Positions 24,793 through 35,490 of a DNA stretch of 64,000 nucleotides are shown here, in pieces. Within the stretch, counting starts at the first letter, position 1. Each line of letters begins with the position of its first letter. Both the position numbers and the translations under genes were made by a program. The notes beneath the pieces are model-generated. The model was not told where the DNA came from. It saw only the letters and a list, made by a program, of their open reading frames with translations, and made no database searches. Origin of the DNA: Diabrotica undecimpunctata (lineage: Eukaryota > Arthropoda > Insecta > Coleoptera > Chrysomelidae); the NCBI RefSeq assembly GCF_040954645.1, contig NC_092809.1:136451914-136515913 (forward strand), read 5' to 3'.

Positions 24793-25122
24793 ATGGCTCC
24801 GGCCAATAGTTTTGAAGTAACTACTCGACTGAAATTCATCACTACTACTAAATTTAAGGGAGAAGAGAATCCCAGAGGGTCGATAAATTGCGGCCACCAG
24901 GAGCTACTAAAGTTGTTAAATGAATTTATAGGTACTAGATGTCGGACAGTGGTCATTACTAAATTTATGTGGCCATCACTCAGTTGCTTAGGAAAAAAAG
25001 AGCACAGAGATCGGGCGGATATGGTCATACATATCGATGATGATGTGGATGCAGCTGAGACGCCAAAACGTTATTTGTGGCTGCAGCGAGGTGATTTATG
25101 GTACGGTCAAATATTAATATGA
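24793..25122 (+). CDS. Unassigned open frame of 109 codons
   Basis: Open from ATG at 24793 to TGA at 25120-25122 (MAPANSFEVTTRLKF at the start, an acidic HIDDDVDAAE stretch, then KRYLWLQRGDLWYG). Composition is balanced and less AT-driven than flanking DNA, which suggests past coding, but I recognise no family. An antisense frame also stays open over 24762-25028, so either strand could be the coded one. It could be a fragment of a transposon protein or a single exon. Confidence 0.25.
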   Translation: MAPANSFEVTTRLKFITTTKFKGEENPRGSINCGHQELLKLLNEFIGTRCRTVVITKFMWPSLSCLGKKEHRDRADMVIHIDDDVDAAETPKRYLWLQRGDLWYGQILI

Positions 25123-25690
25123 AGGTCATTTTCGTATTTTACTACAAAAACATATTCATCATTGATTAATAATTAATTCTAAAACTATATTATAATACAA
25201 GATAAAATAATATAGAATATACATAAAGAGTAAAAAGTATAAATATTATGTTTATATGGGAGTAATCCACAATATTGATTGTAATGAAGATTGACATTTG
25301 TTAAAATTAAAATTATTGTCAAATTGTTTGGCATTTCCATTTCTAGTTCAGAAAACGTTTTTAAAAAGATTATTTTTAAAAATACTTCTTCTTCTTCTTC
25401 TTTCGTTTTATGGCCTTCACCTCTTAGGTACGTGGCCAGCTCATGTATATATTTTCATTTCAATTGTAGAAGGGAATTCTCCTCACAGAGATTCTGAAAA
25501 TAACCATATTCTCTTCAACTATTTTGGACAATTCATAATGGATATTCTAAAATAATTCTATATGTCATTAATGATAGATTTTTCTTGTTCTATCTATTAA
25601 GCTATGAATGTAAGAAGATATATCTGGAATTTGCCTCACGACATCAGTGGGTAAAGGATAGGTTAGGTTGGGTATTTATTTATATTTTAC
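25123..25690. other. AT-rich spacer with dispersed-repeat similarity
   Basis: 25235-25300 (ATGTTTATATGGGAGTAATC, CACAATATTGATTGTAATGA) matches 30378-30420 imperfectly, so both are copies of one repeat. A CTT-rich run at 25384-25402 resembles an inverted RTE tail. 25600-25690 is the 3' tail of the next LINE. Confidence 0.4.
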
Positions 25691-26255
25691 TTACATTTTA
25701 ATTTGGAAAATATTGATAAACTTACCAATCGTTTTCAAGGTTTTAGCATTGATATTATGGAAAATATTTTGTACTGAAATGGGTGTTGGGTATCCATCTT
25801 TAATAAGTTTTTGATATAAATCAAATTGTGGTGTCTTATTGATAGGACACTCTAGCAAGATGTGTATTATACTTCCTATTTGCCCACACTCACAAAAAGG
25901 GGAATCAATACAGTTAATTTTAAATAGATGATCTGGCGCCAAACAATGTCCTGTTCGTAACCTAATAATTGTTGTCAGGTGTCTACGGTCTACAAAGGCA
26001 AACTTATGAAACCATGGTGTTATAGAGAATTCGCTTTGGCATTGTTGGTATTACTTTCCCTTTTGTTTAAACTGTTTAAGCCAATCAAGTTTAAATTCAT
26101 TTATTAGTGTTTGAGTAATAAATGAAAGATAGTAAATTTTATCAATTTTTATGTTAGCTGGGATATTTAGGGTTCTACCTATATTCGCCAGTTAATCTGG
26201 CACAATATTTAAAAATACTGAGGTGCTATTATAAACAAAAAGATGTGTAGCGGTT
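25691..26255 (-). pseudogene. Jockey/I-like LINE C-terminal tail
   Basis: Minus-strand end of a LINE ORF2: IDKIYYLSFITQTLINEFKL, here split as IDKIYYLSFI and TQTLINEFKL, then WFHKFAFVDRRHLTTIIRL, GHCLAPDHLFKINC, then the Cys/His cluster SPFCECGQIGSIIHILLEC, and KTLKTIGKFINIF before the stop at about 25691. The CxCxxxxxxHxxxxC pattern is the Jockey/I-type C-terminal knuckle. The distal 83 codons are open; one stop lies near 26050. RNase H and RT are missing. Confidence 0.7.
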
Positions 26256-26475
26256 ATGCTTTTTCAAACTGATGGGTGACTTACTTTGGCCCCGATCTTG
26301 TAGGCAAATAGCCATGTTTTTAGTTGAAAATTCTGAGGGTGGTGGTTTTACCCTTAGGATGATATTAAATCTGATTATGTTGTGTGTTTGTATATTATTT
26401 GTTTGTGGATTATGCCGCTGTGTATTATATATTTATGTATTATACGTGATTGTGACTAAAGTCTGAATAAAGCGG
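26256..26475. other. Short unassigned repeat-like stretch
   Basis: The 64-codon frame (26272-26466) is Cys/Val/Leu-rich without a known domain. No family recognised. Confidence 0.3.
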
Positions 26476-26483
26476 TTGAAAAA

Positions 26484-27000
26484 ATGCAAAATAAAAGAAG
26501 AAGTAATTGGTTTGACGATAAGTGCAAATTAGCAGTTGAAGAAAAAAATAAAACAATATTGAAATGGTTAAGCACAATTAAAGACAAGAAACGAGAAAAA
26601 TACAAAGATCACAGGCAAAAGACAAAGAAATTATTCAAATCGAAAAAAAAATCAAAGAGTACAAGAAATTATGAACCAGAAAATAAAAGACAACTTAAAA
26701 ACATTGTACCAATACCTAAAACTAGGTAAGCGAAAACGGACAGCTAATATGGCTATAAAAGCAGAAAAATGGCAGAAGTACTTCGAAGAAATATATCAAG
26801 AAACAGATAAAGAAGAAGAAAGAGGAACAATAATGAACATAGAACAAGATGAAGAAGAAGAATTGACCTATAAAGAAGTGAAAGAGAAAATATGCAAACT
26901 TAACGGGAAACGGGAAAACAACGAGAGAAGACGGAATATGTGCAGAACTTATAAAATATGATAGGGAGACGCTATACAGACAGAATTATGAACTAATATA
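26484..27000 (+). pseudogene. LINE, part 1 (linker and RT start), split by a later LINE
   Basis: Linker between endonuclease and RT (RRSNWFDDKCKLAVEEKNK, IKAEKWQKYFEEIYQE), then the first RT motif NGKTTGEDGICAELIKY near 26905-26960 and YRQNYELI up to 27000. The next RT segment (KGIIVAISKQGG, RICKNYQAINFLNVTYKVM) begins about 50 bases after 28461. So 27001-28460 is an insertion into this element, flanked by AATATA on both sides (26995-27000 and 28461-28466). Read through one frameshift near 26725. Confidence 0.8.
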
Positions 27001-28460
27001 GAATCATCATCATCATCCAGCCTCAAGAGTCCACTGCTGAACATAGGCCTCTTTCTCATGTTTCCAACCCCGTCTATCTTGCGCCGCTCTTATCCAGTTT
27101 TTATCGAGTCTTCTTAAATCGTCAGACCATCTTGTAGGTGGTCGACCGACGCTTCTCTTGTCTTCCCTTGGCCTCCATTCCAATAACCTCTTTGTGCATC
27201 GCCCATTTGTCATTCTGGCTATGTGTCCTGCCCATCTCCATTTTAGTCTGGCTATCTTCTCGATGATGTCAGTCACTCCGGTTCTTCTCCTGATATCTTC
27301 GTTGGTTATTCTGTCTCGTAGAGTTATTCCTAACATGGACCGCTCCATTCTTCTCTGCGTGACTCTCAGTTTGGTAGCTGCTGCTATTGTTAAGGTAAGT
27401 GTTTCTGCTCCGTACGTCAAGACTGGGAGGACGCACTGATCAAATACCTTTCTCTTTAGGCATGTGGGCAGCTCACTTTTAAAAGTTTCTCTGTTTTCCA
27501 AATGCTGCCCACCCAAGGCCGATTCTTCTCTTCAGTTCATGAGTCTGGTTATCCCTGCCAATCATAATTTCATGTCCCAGGTATTTATATCTATCTACGA
27601 GTTCTATTTCTTTCCCACCAATACTGATGTTCTGGTTGGGTACCAAATTGGTCATGATTTTTGTTTTCGAGATATTTATATTTAAACCTACATTTTCTGT
27701 AGCCACAACGAGTTCCTGTACCATCTCGTAGTATATCATCGGCGAAACGTAAGTTGTTTAGATATTCTCCATCTATTTTTATTCCCTTTGTCATCCAATC
27801 CAACTTTTTAAAAGCATGTTCTAGCACCGTATTAAAAAGTTTGGGTGACATTGGGTCTCCTTGTCTAACCCCCCGTTTTATTTTTATGCAATTACTATTA
27901 GTATGTAATCTGACAGTGGTTGTTGCCTGCAGGTATATTTTGTATAATAATTTAGTATATCTATGATCTAGCCTGCATTCTTTAAGCGCCTGTAATATTT
28001 TGCTTAGCTCAACTGTGTCAAAGGCTTTGTGAAACTCGATAAATATTAGAACTAGAGGTTTATTGTATTCCACTGCTTTCTCTATTAGGGTTTTTATACT
28101 TTGTAAATGGTCATTTGTTCCGTAACTTTTTCGGAATCCTGCCTGTTCCCTTGGTTGATAAGTCTCTAATTTTCTTTCCATTCTCTTAACTAGTATTCGC
28201 GTAAACAACTTATATATATATGGCTAAGGAGGCTAATCCGTCTGTAATTCTCTAAATTTGCTTTGTCTCCTGCTTTGTGTAATAGAATCATAGTAGCGTT
28301 GTTCCAGTCTGTTGGAATATTGGCGCTGTGAAGGCAGATATTGAAAAGTTGTTTAATTTTTGCAAGTAATACATCCCCTCCAATTTTTAGTGCTTCTGAT
28401 ACTATTCCATCTTCACCTGGGGTTCGATTATTTTTCATTTTCTTCAGGGCTTCAATACAA
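27001..28460 (-). pseudogene. LINE (RTE-like), 5'-truncated, inserted in another LINE
   Basis: Minus-strand RT through to the tail. Order from 28460 downward: EALKKMKNNRTPGEDGIVSE (domain 1), FNICLHSANIPTDWNNATMI, HKAGDKANLENYRRISLLSH (domain 2), REQAGFRKSYGTNDHLQSI, LIFIEFHKAFDTVE (domain 3, catalytic Asp near 28030), RGVRQGDPMSPKLFN, LRFADDI (FADD box, followed by a small deletion) near 27740, YKYLGHEIMIGRDNQTHEL, VLPVLTYGAETLTLT, RLKWRWAGHIARMTNGR, KRSVGRPPTRW. The 3' tail is ATGATGATGATGATT, plus strand 27001-27016. The 3' end is shared with 39962-40178. Frameshifts near 28200, 27735 and 27500. Endonuclease lost. Confidence 0.9.
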
Positions 28461-29830
28461 AATATATGGAGCAAATAAATGATGCCCGAATAATGAAGGA
28501 AGGGAATTATAGTGGCAATCTCAAAACAAGGAGGCCATAGAATATGCAAAAACTACCAAGCAATTAATTTTCTGAATGTAACATATAAAGTAATGACATA
28601 TAATTAGAGACAGACTAACAATATATACAGAACAAATCATAGGAGATTACTAGTACGGTTTTAGAAAAGGAAGATATACGATGGATGCTATATTTATATA
28701 CTCTAAAACAAGTGATAGAGAAAACATACGAGTACGGCAGAGAAACACATATTACTTTTCCTAGACTTTAAAGAGGCGTTTGACAAACTAAGCAGAAGAA
28801 AAATGATCCAAGACTTACAAGAGAGTAATATACCAAATAAAATTATAAGAGTGATAGAAATGACATTGCGATATTTTAAAGCAATAATAGATATCGGAAG
28901 AGAAAGAACAGAAAAAATAAGAATAAAAAATTAAGTAAGACAAGGAGATGCGCTCTCAATGGTATAATAATTCTATCACTAGACAAGATAATAAAAAAGC
29001 TGTCAAACATAGGAACTATAAACAAGAATACAGTACAGATAATACGATATGCAGACGATATAACCATATTAGCAACAGATAAAAATGCATTAAAGAAAAC
29101 CTTCTAAAAAATAGAAAACAAAGCCAAACTGAGAGGACTGGAAATAAATGAAAATAAAACAAAATACATGAACGTAAGCAAGAAAAAGAACTGAACTGAC
29201 AATAGATGCACACAGTTTCGAAGAGGTTAAAACATTCAAATATTTGGGAGTACTAGTCAACAGAAGAAATAAAAGTGTAGATATGAAAAGAAGAATTCAA
29301 TCGGGAAATATAGCGTTTTATAGAAATTAAAAAATGTTTAGAAATAAGAAGATAAGGCGAAACACAAAAATGAAAATCTACAAAACGACCATAAGACCAA
29401 TAGTAGTATATGCTGCAGAAACATTTACATTAGCACCAAGAGAAGAAACACAATTGAAAGTTTTTGAAAGGAAGATTATTAGAAACATATTGGGACCGAA
29501 GAGGGAAACAAAGAGAATGCAAAACAATGAATGAATCACGAAATATAAGAATGGATTGGTCAAGAGAACATAGTTGGAACAATAAAAGCACAAAGAATTA
29601 GATGATATGGACACATAATGGGTCCATAAAGTTATAACGAAATGGATACCACCAGGTAAAAGAACCAGAAGCAGGCTTACACTGAGTTGGAGATAACAAG
29701 TGAAGAAGACTTAAGGAGTATTGAAGTTAAAAATATAGAAAGGACAATCAAAGAGAGAGAGGAATGGAGAAAAGTAGTGGAAACAGTGAATAAACTGTAA
29801 AACCAAACCCAAAATGGGATGATCTAACAC
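28461..29830 (+). pseudogene. LINE, part 2 (RT and C-terminal region)
   Basis: Continuation of 26484-27000. Contains KGIIVAISKQGG, CKNYQAINFLNVTYKVM, LLFLDFKEAFDKLSRRKM (domain 3) near 28756, RQGDALS near 28940, IIRYADDITILATDKNAL (catalytic YADD) near 29040, TFKYLGVLVNRRNKS near 29230, YKTTIRPIVVYAAETFTLA near 29375 and LKVFERKIIRNILGP near 29455. The tail reaches a stop near 29800. Stops and frameshifts are frequent before 28760 and around 28940-29220. Same general LINE lineage as the minus-strand copy but clearly diverged, so not a simple inverted duplicate. Confidence 0.85.
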
Positions 29831-30660
29831 ACAAAAAGGATCTTCAAGTGAAAACAGTATTTCTATGACACTAAGGAATTTTTTTACGTGAAGAAACAAA
29901 AATCGATTTTTTGAAAATTTAGGAAGTAAAAGTCCCCTTAATGGTATTACTTACATCTGTGTTAGGAAGTTTCAATAAAGATTCGATGAGTTCAAATAAA
30001 GACATAACTATATTTCTTGTCAAAAGAAAGCTTTCAAAGAAACATAAATCAGCATATTAGCATAAAAAATTAATTTTTTTGCTTGCAAACATTTGAGTAA
30101 CCTACATATACAAATTCATTTTCGGAAGAATCCGAAATTGAAGATGTATTCAGTATCATTTTAAACTAAAAAAAATAACATTTTAAACAAGGGTTGTAGT
30201 ATTATAAAACTGATTTTTACACTTAAAGTGGACTTTTAATGCAATGATACTTTGAATTGATTATTAAATTGGGCGTCATTAAACAGGATTCAATATTGTT
30301 ATTAATTAGATGACATTTATGATGTGATGAAATTATCGAGTTCTAGTATCGATCTTTTATTTTTTTTTAAATACTATGTTTATATCGGAATAAGCTACAA
30401 TTATTGATAGTAATGACAATTACATTTTACCTAAAATTTACCGTTTCGATTTCCACTCCAAAAATCGTTCTCAAAAAAGATTATTAAATAATTTCGTTGA
30501 AAAAAGGTGTGTATGACCGCTAAGATTGTTAACAAGGTTATGTCATGTCAACAAAATTAGAGGTTGATTCTATTTTGCCCACGGTGTTATATAGGCAACC
30601 ATAGATATCATACAAATAGACTGAGCGTTGCAATACAGCGTCGTTCCTCCAGTTGATTGA
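29831..30660. other. AT-rich spacer with dispersed-repeat copy
   Basis: 29905-29940 (AAATTTAGGAAGTAAAAGTC then CCCTTAA) matches 33938-33970 closely, an unnamed shared repeat. 30369-30480 is a copy of the dispersed stem repeat. Otherwise noncoding. Confidence 0.4.
30369..30480 (-). repeat. Dispersed stem-forming repeat, copy 3
   Basis: Minus strand reads TTTTGAGAACGATTTTTGG, AGTGGAAATCGAAACGG, and then TCATTACTATCAATAATTG further on. Resembles 15650-15745 in the stem part and 25235-25300 in the distal part. Confidence 0.5.
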
Positions 30661-30664
30661 CCAC

Positions 30665-30970
30665 GTGACCTAAATGACCAATGGGTAGGTCACCTGGTTA
30701 ATAAACTTGGCAGGTATGTTTAGAAAGTTTAATGTCACTACGATGTGAAGTAAGGCGTCCTTTATACATAGCTGTGCCCTTGCACAACATGCAATCAACA
30801 CCAAACATACTGTGAATTTTGATGATGTTAGAATTCTCTGTAGAAACGTAACCTTAATAAGAGACAGTTTATGGAGATGTGTCATATTTTGAAACAACCT
30901 AATGCATTAAATAAGAGAACTGATATCAGCAACTTAAGCCAAATTTACCATGCACTAATATTACAAAATT
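30665..30970 (+). pseudogene. Penelope-like element, end of GIY-YIG domain
   Basis: Second PLE relic. The frame gives CALAQHAINTKHTVNFDDVRI, here split as CALAQHAINTK and HTVNFDDVRI, near 30778-30838, the His-containing helix of the PLE nuclease. Then comes LWRCVIF where the family has LFLEM, and ISNLSQIYHALI at 30925-30965 after a frameshift. The GIY and YIG motifs upstream are lost. The minus-strand open frame over the same bases is a shadow. Confidence 0.6.
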
Positions 30971-31440
30971 GATTCTTCCGTATTCTACTTTTAATTATTG
31001 GTTTCTTTTATTACATCATAACCTTTATGTTGGCATCTACAAAACTTTTCCTTCAATCTCACCAGCTGATTGTCAGTTCTAACATTCGAGCTTTCAAATA
31101 TTTCATTTTGCATGATTTGGTCATAACAGTCAAGAACCCTAGCCGTGCCGTTGTTAATACAACAGTTCAAAATTGACAAGTACATTTTTTGATAGATTTT
31201 ATAATTAATCAATGTTGTCAAAAGTTAAATTAAAAAATTAATATAAAATTACGTAAATTGGGAATCTTCCGGCGTTCAGTGTTTCTGTGTTTTTTTCTGC
31301 TGATGTATTTATTAGATTAATTTTTGATGTTTGCCTTTTTGATGTTTCTCCACATTAATACCATTTTAACGCTACAGATCTTTTAAAGGTAAGATCATTT
31401 ACTTAATTGTTTCTCATATTGATGTATCGCTAATAACACT
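30971..31440. other. Spacer between PLE relics
   Basis: A 76-codon minus-strand frame (30991-31221) contains LINYKIYQKMYLSILNCCIN and a Cys/His end (CRCQHKGYD), not recognised. The remainder may be the terminal repeat (pLTR) of a PLE, since a hammerhead-like motif follows directly. Confidence 0.35.
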
Positions 31441-31447
31441 CTTTTAG

Positions 31448-31491
31448 ATGAACTAATGATGCTCATTAAACAGTGGGCGAAACGTCTTCAT
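31448..31491 (+). ncRNA. Hammerhead ribozyme-like motif near PLE relics
   Basis: Order seen: ATGAA (helix I 5'), CTAATGA (core CTGATGA with one change), an extra T, GCTCA - loop TTAAACAG - TGGGC (helix II, 5 bp with one G-T), GAAA, C, GTC, TTCAT (helix I 3', pairs fully with ATGAA). Helix III would be only the A-U and C-G pairs of the self-complementary ACGT. Hammerheads with minimal helix III are known in Penelope-like elements. The G-to-A change and the extra T predict no activity for this copy. Confidence 0.5.
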
Positions 31492-31589
31492 TAAATAGAT
31501 AAAGTAGCATAACTCTTTTTTTTATCTCCAAATTGACCGAAAACATCCCATTCACTTACGAGTGCACTTTTTATATATTAAATTAAACG

Positions 31590-31592
<3 letters not shown>

Positions 31593-31680
<88 letters not shown>
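31593..31680. repeat. (AT)n microsatellite ending in GT
   Basis: About 80 bases of AT repeat, then GTGTGT. Lies between the hammerhead-like motif and the next PLE coding relic. Confidence 0.98.
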
Positions 31681-31839
31681 ACGCATAAGTACGCACCCTA
31701 AGTAGCTAATAAAATTTTTGAAATAGAAGCGAAGTTTTTTATAATGCTATGCACCTGAGCTAAAACTCGTTTTTATACAACACTACACGCCCTGATTTAC
31801 CTGTGCACCTGCAACTCAACAATTGCTTTCTAAAACTTG

Positions 31840-33260
31840 TTTTATATTATTGAAATTTATCGAAAATATTATGGTTTTGAAAATCGGAAGAAAGGCTTGG
31901 ATCTGGTGGTCATTTAAAAAAAATCGAAGTAAGGGGACGCATTGAAATAAGCATAATATGAAAAGAAAATTCAAAGGTAATAAGCTTACTACAAGAAACA
32001 ATTCTAAATTACTCAGTGCCTCGAAAAAATTGAATAAAAATAAAAATTGGAAGCTCATATTGCTTAAGCCAATAGAAGGAGCAGCGAGACATCAAAAGAG
32101 GGCAAAGTTATGAAAAAAACTTTGACCGACCATTTCACTGGACAGTGAGGGCACCCAATATGCACCAGAAATCACTAATTATAGTAACAAAATAGATATG
32201 GCCATTTTATTCCATAAAATTACAATAGGCTCTAGTGGAAGGTTTTGAAAAAAATATTATTTCAAAACAAAATTTAAAACTCACAGTACGGTGGAGATAC
32301 GAAGATGATTTATGCTCAATATGGCCTCATGGATCAGAGTTGTTGAATATATTCCTGAAATATATAAACGATAAAGAAGAGACCTTTACTGGATGTTTTA
32401 ATCTCTAAGAACGATACTGGATATGAGACTCAGATGTAAAGAAAACCAACAGATTTTTAAATTACAAATCACATCACAATATTAATATTAAAAAAAATCA
32501 TTAAATCCTTATACGATAGAGCCAAAATTGCATATTCTAACGAAAATTCGTTCTTGAAGGAAAAACATTAGTTAACATATGTTTTATTAAAAAATGATTA
32601 TCCTTTATCGTTTATAAATAAGGAATTTTCAACAATCGACCAAATAGAACAAAGTAACTTAAAACGAGATCCTACAGCATACACAAGGAATAATACGAAG
32701 AAAATAACAATACCCATACATAAAAGGATTATCAGAAACACTTAAAAGGATAGGAAATAAATTCAACATTTCAACAATATTCAAAACAACAAACACTTTG
32801 AGATCTGTTTTATCTAAAACTAAAACTAACAATAAACAAGAAAGAACAAAGACTTGTATTTATAAAATACCTTGTGAATGCGATCATTTTTATGTAGGTG
32901 AAACATCAAGGCCATTAAATGTTAGAATAAGTGAACATCAATCTTATATCAAAAATACTTGAGAGAACTACAAAAGAACTTGATAGATATCAAATATATA
33001 AACATGCATAAGAAAATGAATATAGGGTTCAACGGAATGATTCAAGTAGTCATAGAAGAAACAGATGGTAAAAAGAAAAAAATCAAAGGAGCGACTAGTC
33101 ATGCTAAATAAGACCAATTGTTTCGCAAATTCCTCGGCAGAATGCATGAGTGTGGGTAACCAGGATCTGGTTACCCATGTTAAAACAGGAAGTCGATAAG
33201 AGGAAAATACCAGTATTAGTAAGTCAGTAACATATCGAGGATACATCGTTTATATTTTTT
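31840..33260 (+). pseudogene. Penelope-like element, RT C-terminal and GIY-YIG parts
   Basis: The longest PLE relic on the plus strand. A weak N-terminal region is followed by RYEDDLCSIWPHGSELLNIF near 32290-32350. This corresponds to the PLE catalytic box RYVDDIFCIWPHG with Val changed to Glu. Next come a LLDVLISKND-like strand and an MYRKPT-like strand, NYKSHHNINIKK, RAKIAYSNENSFL, KGLSETLKRIGNKFNIS, then the nuclease CIYKIPCECDHFYVGETSRPL, here split as CIYKIPCECDHF and YVGETSRPL, near 32860-32918. Then come VRISEHQSYIKN and the acidic tail to about 33190 (SSAECMSVG). Several stops and frameshifts. Confidence 0.8.
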
Positions 33261-35199
33261 AAATAACAAACATATAAAATCAGAATTTGGTGTTTTTGAG
33301 AGTAAACTAAATGTAAGATCAAATACTTACCATATTGGGATAGTATTATGAGGTTTTTACAGTAATAATTATATTACAGTTTTAAGTAAATACAGAGTAA
33401 TTACAGGTTTACAGTTACAGTAAAAATACTTTAAAGGCGTTTTTCTTGAAATCACATTTTTCAAAACTGGAGAGATTAGTTTTTCTCAAAAACTACTATA
33501 CCAATCTCAGTAATCCAACTTTTTTGATTCTTTATACATACAACAACTAAATAAACCTGTAAAAAGTTAAAAACCACCCCACTTATTTAGCACAGGGATA
33601 AAATTACCCCCAAAATAGGCGGTCTTTTCGAACTTTTTAAAAAATAGCATATAAAAGCCTTAAAAATATAAAAAAAAATAACTTTTTAAAGATTTATTTA
33701 CTAGTTTTAAGTCTGAAGAATTGAATCCAGTCGGAATTAAAAAAAATTGTTACAGAGGGACAGAAAAGTATCAAATTAAAATGCATCTTTTGGAAGACGC
33801 CCTCTGCAGTGGTGAAAACAACTAAAAGTATAAAAAAAATTTTTTTTGTATACATCAAATCCTTGAGAATGGATAAAAAAAATTATGAACATAAATATAA
33901 TAGTTTTTTTTTTTGTTTAATATTTGAAAATTGCCTTTTTTCCAATTTAGAAAGTAAAAGTTCCCTTAAGATTTTGTCATCATATTAACATTGGTGGATA
34001 AAAATTATTAAAAAGCCAAACCACCCAACATTAATGTTCATTTGCGATTGTTTGTATGCTCCTCCGGTAATGATTTATTAAAATCCTTTAAGAACTTAAA
34101 ACTAGGGTGATTAACCCAAAAGTTTATTATAGAAAAGTGCAGTAATAGTAGTATGAATAATATCATGATCATTGGCATACAATAAAAAAAAGGCAGAAAT
34201 AGTCGGAATTTGCAAAAAAAAAGACAAAATAAGCAAAAAACTCCTAGAATATGAAAAAAGGCATTTTGTCTATAATCCGAGCTTTATTCATAATAATAAA
34301 AAGTAATTTTATGCATGACTTTTCATAAGCAAAAAACAACAAAAAAGTCAAATCAATATTTCCACAAACGTATATTTCCTGCAAATTGCATACAAGTTCT
34401 AATCGAGAGCTAATACCGGCATGTCCACTATACGTGGAATTTCCATAAAGGAAAGACGTGAACCATGCTATTAAACGGTTTCACCTTGCAAATAAACACG
34501 ATAATTTCCCGGCTAAAATAGCTACATTGGGGAATAATTATCATTCGTTAACAATATATTAATAATAGGTTCGACCCTTCGAAGAATCGTGGGAAATACC
34601 GCAAGTGCTACCAACTGATTATACGTCACTTAAAACCCCCATAGCCTACTACTGGACGACTAGTTTGGGTTGTTGTAACAGTTCTACTCACGCTACGGTA
34701 TCGCTTTAACGTTTTGACTACTTTATTCCCTTTCTCTTCTCTTAATACACGAAAATAGATCACATTATCTGAAACATTAAGGTGTCAATTGTATAAATTT
34801 TATCTAAAAATAGCCGAATTATGTAAGTAACCTTAGGTATATGTTGAGAAAACAAACTACTTATTTTTGAAAAATAAAAGGTAAATAAAACTAGTTAGCA
34901 CTATGATTTTAACATCATTCTTTGGCTTAGTTTGGAAAAAAATTTTAAACGTTTAAACGTTATAATAACGCATGTCACTAAAGTTTTCGGGAAAAATAAA
35001 TATGTATTTTCTAATTCTAAATTAAGTTTATTTTATTAACTAAATACAGGAAATTAGGTCTACATATTTAAGGTTTATAATGTATTTTTATAAAACAGAA
35101 AGAGCTTAACTGGGAAGACGCCCAACAAACGGCTTTGAAACACCAACTTCTGAGGTGGCACACCATACCAAAATTTTATCGCCAAATTTCACTTTTTCC
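33261..35199. other. About 1.9 kb spacer, unnamed repeats only
   Basis: 33430-33970 is poly-A rich and shares a ~30-base segment with 29905-29940. 34380-34740 is somewhat more GC-rich but gives no readable frame or domain. No gene recognised. Confidence 0.4.
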
Positions 35200-35427
35200 T
35201 TAACCCTACACTACTACAGGTTGTCGTAAAAGTCCTGTATTTTTTTTATTTTAGCAACATAGTAACGCGCACTCCTGTGATTTCTTGTTTGACCAGGTCA
35301 GTTGTTATCTTGCAGTCGCTGAGTCATTAAGTGCTGTTGATTAACACTTGCGTTGATTTTGGGGTTCAGCTGTACCCTGGGTAGTATTACCATTATATTT
35401 TTACATTGATCTAAAAATAGTATTTCG

Positions 35428-35483
35428 GTAAGTAATTTGTTTTATTGATGAAGTTAGGGTTTTAAATGCGCTTTTTCTTACAG
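35428..35483 (+). other. Putative 56-base intron in piggyBac 5' UTR
   Basis: Donor GTAAGT at 35428, a T-rich tract CTTTTTCTTACAG ending at 35483, and the transposase ATG 8 bases further on at 35491. Both splice sites match the eukaryotic consensus. Inference only. Confidence 0.5.
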
Positions 35484-35490
35484 TATAAAC

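Noticed and set aside
26272..26466. A small Cys-rich secreted or toxin-like peptide
   Set aside because: No signal peptide with processing context, no conserved Cys spacing, and low-complexity TGT/GTG runs explain the cysteines.
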